A stretch of DNA of 13,059 nt, from assembly GCA_003165615.1 (NCBI GenBank), contig PLWR01000651.1, positions 1 through 13,059 on the forward strand, given 5' to 3'. Position 1 is the first letter of the stretch, and every line of letters starts with the position of its first letter. The translations under genes and the position numbers were made by a program. This DNA comes from Acidobacteriota bacterium (GTDB taxonomy: Bacteria; Acidobacteriota; Terriglobia; UBA7540). A model generated the notes under the pieces. It was not told the origin of the DNA, did no database searches, and saw only the letters and a program-made list of their open reading frames with translations. This document shows positions 1-5,018 of the stretch, one piece after another.

Positions 1-2465
1 ACGCGCGGCTGAATGATCGTGTAAGAGCCGGCTACAATCCGCCCTTCGGCATCGAAGCGTGGCTGGTTCAGGGGGTGTGCCAGGGTCTCGATCAGCCTGC
101 GGGCAGTCCCATGAGGCAACTGGGTGTCGCTGTCCAGGGTGATGACAAACCTCACGTTCGAAAGGTGATCCGGGTTGCCGACGAAGACCAACCGACGGGC
201 ATTTTCAGGCCCTGTTCCATCGATCAGGCGGTTAAGCTCTTCCAGCTTTCCACGTTTGCGCTCCCAGCCGATGTACTTCTGCTCGGATTCACTCCAGGTG
301 CGGTTCCGATGGAAAAGGAAGAAGCGCTCACCCCCACACCGGTGCCGGAGACTTTCGAGGCCTTCGATGGCAGTTTGAAGCAGTCGTTCATCCCCCTCGC
401 AGTGCATCTGATCCGAATCGGCATAGTCCGTGAAGAGGCTGAAAAGTAGATTGGCTTCTTTGTTGGCCAGGTACCTGATTTCCAGCTTCTCCAGTTCGCC
501 CCGGATTGCCTCCGCGCCCCCCAACAGCACGGGCACAACGACCAAGGTTCGAAAAGCATCGGGAATCCCCGCAGCCTCGAAATCCATCTTCGCAAGGGTG
601 CGGGGTGGCAGTAGCCGCGTGACTAGGTAATTGACGACCTCGAGCGCCAGTTGACTGGTGGGAATCAGCAAAAGGAGAGATATTAAGATTTGGACCGCGG
701 CTGACCGTTTGCCCAGCCCAAATCCGACGATCAGGGAGATGAATACCGCAGAGAAGAAGCTGAGCGCAAGAAAGTACACGACAGAATGATGGCGATATAC
801 CCATTGCAGGACGCGAAAACGTGGCCTTTCACGACACCGTATGAGGCGCGCAAGCTCGGGCCTCCCTTCCCCGACTAGATAGGTCCCGACGTGGACCCAG
901 CGCGCATCCTCTGCAGACTCATGCCCGGTTCGCGCGGCCATCTCGATGGCGCGTTGGGCGACTTCTTCCTCCGCCTGACCGGACCCATGGGCCAACTCTT
1001 CAATCGCCCGACGATACCGATCACGTGTGCCGAAATCCATTTTGGGATACACGCCGGAGGGATCAAGCCGAAGCAACTGCTCCACGCGGCTGAGATGCTC
1101 GAAGAGCTGTCTCCAATCCAACAAAGCGAGCTGTCGTAAGCTGGTGAACGCATTCCCAATCGATAGCTGATCCTTCGTCTGGCGGTTTTGCTCACGCAGG
1201 TTGAGATCGTTCAGGGATTTCCGGAACGTACGCTCAAGCCAACTCTGGACCGGCACTAGCGCGGCACCTTCGTCGTAGAGGTGATGGATCAGTAGAGAAG
1301 CGAAATAAGGGCTCGGGCTGGGCTGGTTTTCAACCAGTTCTGCCAGGATCGAGAAGAACTGGTTGTGATCTCGCCTGTTGGCGGTAATGAGCCTGTTCGC
1401 CCAGAAGTCAGCGATCTCACGCTCTCGCAACTCTGTCAGAGCCCTTTCGGCGAGATCTTGGATGCTCTCAATCAAGGCGGTGCGCAACATCTGGGGGACA
1501 GCCCAGAGTTCCCCAATCGACAACGCGCGCACGGATTGATAGGCCTCAATAAACGCAAGGATATTCTCCTTGTCCAGCCGCAAGCCCATAAGGGAGACGA
1601 GTTCCCGCGCTAGGCCGTAGATGCGCGGGAGACCCCGGTAGGGCTTGTTGGCGAGTGCCGGCAGTTCCTGGTAATAACGCCGCGGAAGGTTCATCTGAAC
1701 GTCGCGTGCGTTGCTCGTGATGATGTACTCATTGTCGAGGAGCCACTCGGCGGTTGGAGTCACACTCTGTCCCAATCGACCCTCTTCGGAGAGATCCAGG
1801 CAAGCCTGATGGACCCATTGACAAGCCTGTTCGAGCCGCTCGAGCAGGCCCGTGTTCCGCTGCGGATCTGGGTCCACTTGGTCGTCCGTGGCCAGACGCT
1901 GGGCATGCTCCTGGATCTGCGCGGGGGAGAGCGGCACCCCGGGACTCCGTACATTTCTAGTCAGACTCTCGCGCTTCGGATGCAGGACGAAGAGCGCGGG
2001 CGGGATCTCGCCACTTTCGCGTAGCACCGCCACCGGGAGCCGCAGTGTTTCAATCGGCGTCTGGAGAATCAGGACGGTCTCCTCAGACGCCAACCAACGT
2101 TTGTGATCCTCAAGCAGCTTTGGTTCGACACCGTACTTCGATCGTCGTATCCACACCCCAGCGAACAGGCTCCCGATGAATCCACCCACGAGGATCGAAA
2201 TCAGGGCAGAAAGGCCCCTGCCCAGAATCGGCTCCGGCCAATGAAGGCCTATGAATACAACTCCGGCGAGGGCCCCAAACAGGATGAAAGCCAGGGCCGC
2301 CCCAAAAGCCCGGTGCCAAAGAAAGGGGTCCCATGTACGTACTTCTCCATCCCCAGTCTTGCTCACCAATGCGGCGCGGCGAAAACCCCTCCTCTGCAAC
2401 TCCCTGAGGGCGCCGCGAGCTTCATCTCGTTTTGCGAAGTAACCTATGAGGATGCCTGCTTCCAT
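1..2465 (-). CDS. ndvB: Cyclic beta-glucan synthase (GT84, NdvB-type), N-terminal part
   Basis: This frame is open from the ATG at 2463-2465 to the left window edge, giving 821 codons of a protein that is usually about 2,800 residues. The family makes cyclic beta-1,2-glucan at the inner membrane, with C-terminal GH94-like phosphorylase modules (outside the window) setting ring size. Residues 1-45 form a small alpha/beta segment (ILIGYFAKRDEA) resembling YflT/stress-protein domains, followed by glycine-rich membrane segments at about 54-73 and 86-106. Residues 205-345 carry the NdvB N-terminal region (AEWLLDN, LPRRYYQELP, SIGELWAVPQMLR). Two more membrane segments lie at about 561-584 and 591-612. 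The glycosyltransferase domain follows: RTLVVVPVLL at 639-648, LFSLFTDYADS at 674-684, GWERKRGKLEELN at 733-745, and acidic DSDTQLP at 778-784. In-frame GTG 2483 and ATG 2480 also exist upstream; ATG 2465 is preferred because GGGACGGAG precedes it, although the spacing is short. Family call is strong; the exact start is moderate. Confidence 0.9.
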   Translation of the reverse strand, partial: MEAGILIGYFAKRDEARGALRELQRRGFRRAALVSKTGDGEVRTWDPFLWHRAFGAALAFILFGALAGVVFIGLHWPEPILGRGLSALISILVGGFIGSLFAGVWIRRSKYGVEPKLLEDHKRWLASEETVLILQTPIETLRLPVAVLRESGEIPPALFVLHPKRESLTRNVRSPGVPLSPAQIQEHAQRLATDDQVDPDPQRNTGLLERLEQACQWVHQACLDLSEEGRLGQSVTPTAEWLLDNEYIITSNARDVQMNLPRRYYQELPALANKPYRGLPRIYGLARELVSLMGLRLDKENILAFIEAYQSVRALSIGELWAVPQMLRTALIESIQDLAERALTELREREIADFWANRLITANRRDHNQFFSILAELVENQPSPSPYFASLLIHHLYDEGAALVPVQSWLERTFRKSLNDLNLREQNRQTKDQLSIGNAFTSLRQLALLDWRQLFEHLSRVEQLLRLDPSGVYPKMDFGTRDRYRRAIEELAHGSGQAEEEVAQRAIEMAARTGHESAEDARWVHVGTYLVGEGRPELARLIRCRERPRFRVLQWVYRHHSVVYFLALSFFSAVFISLIVGFGLGKRSAAVQILISLLLLIPTSQLALEVVNYLVTRLLPPRTLAKMDFEAAGIPDAFRTLVVVPVLLGGAEAIRGELEKLEIRYLANKEANLLFSLFTDYADSDQMHCEGDERLLQTAIEGLESLRHRCGGERFFLFHRNRTWSESEQKYIGWERKRGKLEELNRLIDGTGPENARRLVFVGNPDHLSNVRFVITLDSDTQLPHGTARRLIETLAHPLNQPRFDAEGRIVAGSYTIIQPR

Positions 2466-2549
2466 TCTCCGTCCCTGCATCACCGCGTAGTCTTAGCTTC
2501 TTGGCATAGGGATTTCACCTAAGCCGTTTTCAAATCTCAACCGACCGAT

Positions 2550-2578
2550 AACATACGTCTGACTTCTTCTGAATGCAA
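2550..2578 (-). promoter_or_regulatory. Candidate sigma-70 promoter for the glucan synthase gene
   Basis: Read on the minus strand, TTGCAT (2578-2573) is followed after exactly 17 bases by TATGTT (2555-2550). Each hexamer only partly matches the consensus. Transcription would start near 2543, leaving a leader of about 78 bases before the ATG at 2465. The placement and spacing are reasonable but the match is only moderate. Confidence 0.3.
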
Positions 2579-2603
2579 TCGCACAGGCGGCTTTGGTCAT
2601 GAT

Positions 2604-2621
2604 TGCACAGACATCTGTGCA
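2604..2621. promoter_or_regulatory. Inverted repeat, possible operator
   Basis: TGCACAGA-CA-TCTGTGCA has two perfect 8-base arms separated by 2 bases, a shape typical of a dimeric helix-turn-helix regulator site. It lies in the spacer upstream of the glucan synthase gene, just behind the candidate promoter (centre about 70 bases upstream of the predicted start of transcription). That position would suit an activator of that gene or a regulator of the small rightward ORF at 2711. No regulator gene is visible in the window, so function is inferred. Confidence 0.45.
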
Positions 2622-2710
2622 TAATGGAGCAGACACGCGTCTTCGCCGCTTCTATCATGATGTTTTGGGGAAGAGGAAGAAGAGCTTCCTCTTACAATTC
2701 GAGGGTGGAC

Positions 2711-2821
2711 ATGGGAACCATAAGGAAACCTCGGAACGAATCTGACAAAGCGACACTCGCCCGCATCGAGAAAGAAATGGCGCAGCCTCGCATTGCCAAG
2801 TCCGCAAGAAAGGAGGCGTGA
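2711..2821 (+). CDS. Small hypothetical protein, 36 aa
   Basis: A short highly charged peptide (starts MGTIRKPRNESDK, ends AKSARKEA) with no recognised domain. The ATG has a reasonable ribosome-binding site, GAGGG, about 5 bases upstream at 2701-2705. It is rich in Lys, Arg and Glu and has no hydrophobic segment, so it would be a soluble, probably helical peptide. It lies alone on the plus strand between leftward genes, in the accessory-looking patch, downstream of the palindrome at 2604-2621. A chance ORF is a real alternative. Confidence 0.25.
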   Translation: MGTIRKPRNESDKATLARIEKEMAQPRIAKSARKEA

Positions 2822-2847
2822 ACCAGACATGACTCGTAGTGGCCTCG

Positions 2848-3072
2848 TCAAAACCGGTAGCCGCCATAGCCGCTTTTGGAAAGCTCGCGTTCGAATCGCC
2901 CTTCAACATCTTTACGACTCAGGTTGGTTTGTGCTTTGCTCAAGAGGATCGAATAAACGACTTCGTTGCCTTCGATCTGAGCGGTGATAAACGTGGCCTC
3001 CACCAGTTCGTCATCACTGAATTTCACCCTTCTGCCGTCTGCAAATGTTCTAATCCACTCATCGCTTGGCAT
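2848..3072 (-). CDS. Hypothetical protein, 74 aa
   Basis: I do not recognise this protein. It begins MPSDEWIRTFADGRRVKF and ends SKSGYGGYRF. The first half has alternating charged and hydrophobic residues that suggest short beta strands (VEATFITAQIEG, EVVYSILLS); the second half is a charged helix (RKDVEGRFERELSKSG) with a Gly/Tyr tail. There is no signal peptide or membrane segment. AAGGGG precedes the ATG by about 8 bases, a good ribosome-binding site, and the composition is much more protein-like than the overlapping plus-strand ORF at 2829-2987. It is on the same strand as, and 162 bases downstream of, the GIY-YIG gene; whether they are co-transcribed is unclear. Confidence 0.6.
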   Translation of the reverse strand: MPSDEWIRTFADGRRVKFSDDELVEATFITAQIEGNEVVYSILLSKAQTNLSRKDVEGRFERELSKSGYGGYRF

Positions 3073-3123
3073 TTTTGTTACCCCTTAGACTTCAAGTGTG
3101 AGAGACGCCTCCAGATTCTCGGT

Positions 3124-3152
3124 GGAGGGGACGGAGTGAACTCAGTCCTCCC
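3124..3152. other. Hairpin-forming inverted repeat upstream of the 74-aa gene
   Basis: GGAGGGGAC and GTCCTCC arms enclose a second small inverted repeat, GAGT-GA-ACTC. The structure lies in the 162-base spacer between the GIY-YIG stop and the 74-aa gene. It could be a terminator stem for the former or a leader hairpin for the latter; no U-run follows on either strand, so intrinsic termination is weakly supported. Confidence 0.25.
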
Positions 3153-3234
3153 TTGGCAGACCACACCACAAGAATCAAACATGCTCGCGGAGGTCGGGCG
3201 AGAACTCGGCATAATTTAACGCGCTCGTCCGCAA

Positions 3235-3747
3235 TCAAGGTATCTCGTAAACCTTGTAAGCATTGGCCTGATCTATTGCGGCTTTTGTCCACCGGCGACC
3301 CGAGACCTCCGGACGTAGCGTTCGGATGCATCCCCAGTTGAACACTCGTGCACCACATACTCTGGGATCGGCCTCATCTACCTCCATCATGCGCTGCGCA
3401 TTGTATGCCGGAGCGTGCACGTAGATTAGAAGCTTCTCTGCCCAGTTGATTTCGTTACGCCAGTCGTCTGAAGATGGGGTCCTCGTAGCTCCCTTCAGGC
3501 GACCCACGTAGATTTCAATGTGCGCGCGGTCCTCTTGCGAACCCCCGCCGAAGTTGTGTTCCTCGATCCTCTCCCCAAACGTCCGCCCGACTGTCTGGCC
3601 GATATAAAGAAGCACGTTGGAGCCATAGACCGGGTGATGCCCATATATCTGATAGAGTCCACGGTCCCTGTGCAAGTCCTTAAGGGTGTCAAGCTGGTTG
3701 AGTGAATAGGGGCCGTCCCATTCGATATGGATGATCCTTTCCTCCAT
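3235..3747 (-). CDS. Stand-alone GIY-YIG domain protein
   Basis: This 170-aa protein carries a GIY-YIG nuclease-type fold. G-L-Y at residues 30-32 and Y-I-G at 48-50 form the two name motifs. Arg60 in FGERIEEHN sits where the family's catalytic arginine lies, Glu104 in NWAEKLLIYVH matches the metal-binding glutamate, and Asn116 in APAYNAQ the conserved asparagine. All core residues appear present, so the domain could be active as an endonuclease. The last 50 residues (containing VFNWGC and RRWTKAAIDQA) are not recognised. No DNA-binding or zinc-finger module is attached, unlike homing enzymes or UvrC. GGAGG lies about 15 bases before the ATG, rather far, so the start is uncertain. It sits beside a transposase remnant, consistent with an accessory gene; its role (restriction, repair or mobile element) cannot be told. 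Confidence 0.75.
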   Translation of the reverse strand: MEERIIHIEWDGPYSLNQLDTLKDLHRDRGLYQIYGHHPVYGSNVLLYIGQTVGRTFGERIEEHNFGGGSQEDRAHIEIYVGRLKGATRTPSSDDWRNEINWAEKLLIYVHAPAYNAQRMMEVDEADPRVCGARVFNWGCIRTLRPEVSGRRWTKAAIDQANAYKVYEIP

Positions 3748-3783
3748 ACGTTGCAGTTCTCACCTCCAATGCTGGCCGCGTCA

Positions 3784-3834
3784 TTATTTGGCCGGAATTT
3801 CCATCTTGACGTCCGAGACGCCCACAGTATACAC
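3784..3834 (-). other. Conserved 16-codon leader-like element, copy A
   Basis: Read on the minus strand from GTG at 3834, this stretch encodes V-Y-T-V-G-V-S-D-V-K-M-E-I-P-A-K and then a stop, ending 36 bases before the GIY-YIG start. Copy B at 7584-7634 aligns over all 51 bases without a gap (about 34 identical), with the strongest matches at the GTGTAT start and at ATGGAAATTCC. The upstream context GGGTGTATACTGTGGG also contains a TATACT hexamer, so a promoter element is an alternative reading. No clear ribosome-binding site precedes the GTG. Confidence 0.4.
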
Positions 3835-3866
3835 CCAAGGACCTACATTGCGACCGCAGGCAGGTG

Positions 3867-4016
3867 CTAGGCATTGAGTTCGTCGAGACCCAGCCGTTCG
3901 TCCAATTCGCCCGCCAGAACGATGCCGCCATCGGAGGTGACGCGTGAACCCTGGAAATCCATACTCAGAGAAGCGTTGAAGCAAAGCTGAAATGGGCCGT
4001 TTTGTCTCTCACTCAT
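3867..4016 (-). pseudogene. IS1380-family transposase, N-terminal remnant
   Basis: The 49-codon ORF starting MSERQNGPF contains FNASLSMDFQGSR followed by VTSDGGIVLAGELDERLGL. This matches the start of IS1380-type (DDE_Tnp_1) transposases, which are normally over 400 residues. The frame ends in TAG at 3867-3869, just where the family continues into its Leu/His/Thr-Asp-Ser-Arg segment, and the sequence beyond shows no further transposase. The catalytic DDE domain is therefore missing and the gene is dead. The element's terminal repeats were not found. It marks an old insertion followed by deletion next to the GIY-YIG gene. Confidence 0.75.
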
Positions 4017-4183
4017 TGGGTTTTGTCTTCCGGAGAGCGTCCTAATTGCATTCAAACCCATATAAATATTGATGCCGACGAACATGTGAAGATTCGTTGG
4101 TGGAGTCCTAAATGGAAATGTGGGCTCAATTCTCTTCCCAACTAACTACATGCGTGGCGACCGTGCCACGAAAAGGAGGTCCT

Positions 4184-4297
4184 GTGTTCGTCGAACTCAT
4201 GCCGCTACTTGCCGGCCGCACTGTACTCATCACCGTGGCCAAGGTGGATGATAAGCGAGTCCGCAATCAGATTATTTCTTTCCAGATGCCCGGATAA
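4184..4297 (+). pseudogene. Fragment resembling PRTRC-system protein E, N-terminus
   Basis: A GTG at 4184 sits 3 bases after a near-perfect ribosome-binding site (AAAAGGAGGT, 4171-4180). The 37-codon product begins FVELMPLLAGRTVLITVAK and continues VDDKRVRNQII. This resembles, from memory, the first 30 or so residues of PRTRC protein E, encoded in a conserved plasmid/mobile-element gene cluster that also includes ThiF- and ParB-like genes. The family protein is over 100 residues; here the frame runs into the convergent lipocalin gene and overlaps its last 26 bases. None of the other PRTRC genes are present. I read it as a truncated relic of a plasmid-type element. An upstream in-frame ATG at 4112 is less likely because it lacks a ribosome-binding site. 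A chance similarity cannot be excluded without a search. Confidence 0.4.
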
Positions 4298-4813
4298 GTC
4301 GGGATGTATCGAAACCCAGGAGTTTAGCTTTCGCCACGAGTTTTAGATAAGTCTGTTCATCCAAGTCGGGTTGACGGCTGAGGATCCAAAGGTATTTACG
4401 GCGTGGTTCCCCCACCAAGGCATATTCATAATTTGGACCAAGTTCCAGGACCCAATAATCCCCTGAAAAAGGCCAAAAGAAGGAGACTTTCAACTTTGCG
4501 TTGGTTGACTGATCCACGACACGAGCCGTACCGGTGGCTGTCGCCAGTGTCCCATCTTTTTGCCGGCATTGATTCAGAACCCCGATCTTGCCATCCGGTC
4601 TGAGGGAATAGTCTGCCGTAACATCACTGACGCAATTCCGCTCAAAGAACATCGGCAACCGTGCAATTTCATGCCATTTGCCAAGATACCGTTTCAGTCC
4701 ACCTTCCCAAATACGGGAAGAGAATCGGCTGCGAATACAGAGAGGGGAAACAGCAACAGCACTAACAGGAGTTTTGCTGAACATCGGCAGATTGAGTTGT
4801 CGACAATAGTCAT
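4272..4813 (-). pseudogene. blc: Blc-type lipocalin, interrupted by one frameshift
   Basis: The gene starts at ATG 4813 (GAGGTG 5 bases upstream) with a Sec signal peptide: a charged start, then KLLLVLLLFPLSVFA and a likely cleavage at VFA/ADS. This frame ends at a TGA (4694-4696) after FGKVD. The lipocalin body continues in another frame: LKRYLGKWHEIARLP (the G-x-W lipocalin signature), FFERNC, VTADYSLRPDG, FWPFSGDYWVLELG, YALVGEPRRKYLWILSRQP and a final helix. One extra base in GTGGAC-TGAAACGG would fuse the two into about 180 residues, the usual size of bacterial lipocalin Blc. Blc binds lysophospholipids in the envelope; the E. coli protein is a lipoprotein, but no lipobox cysteine is seen here. 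Both halves are well conserved, so the shift is either a sequencing/assembly error or a very recent inactivation. Confidence 0.85.
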
Positions 4814-4868
4814 AAAGGCACCTCGAAACAATCCGGGGAATTCGGAATTCTCACTGGGTCGGCATCCT

Positions 4869-4920
4869 GGGAGTCTGTCCCCCCATTCTGGGGATTTAGC
4901 GTTTTGGTACCCGTCCCCAA
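4869..4920. repeat. REP-like palindromic element
   Basis: The stretch holds a G-G-G-A-G-T-C-T-G-T-C-C-C type palindromic start, a perfect hairpin CCCCA-TTC-TGGGG (4881-4893), and TTGG-TACC-CGTCC-CCAA. Such GGGACAGACTCCC / GGGGACGGGTACC strings are, from memory, common dispersed intergenic repeats in genomes with REP-associated transposases. No transposase is nearby. It lies in the 205-base spacer between the GH116 stop and the lipocalin start, where it might also act as a transcript end. Confidence 0.4.
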
Positions 4921-5018
4921 TCAACTCATGCTTCGACATTGGGACCGCTTCCTGAATGGGCTTTTGCAGCCAAGTAGGTTACTTCCGAGTTCCCAGAGCA
5001 CATGGCGCTCATTTTAAG

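Noticed and set aside
2829..2987. Plus-strand ORF starting MTRSGLVKTG
   Set aside because: It is antisense to the more protein-like 74-aa minus-strand gene, and is Arg-rich as expected of a shadow frame.
4086..4145. Short plus-strand peptide rich in Trp and Lys before the PRTRC-like fragment
   Set aside because: No ribosome-binding site and under 20 codons; probably chance.
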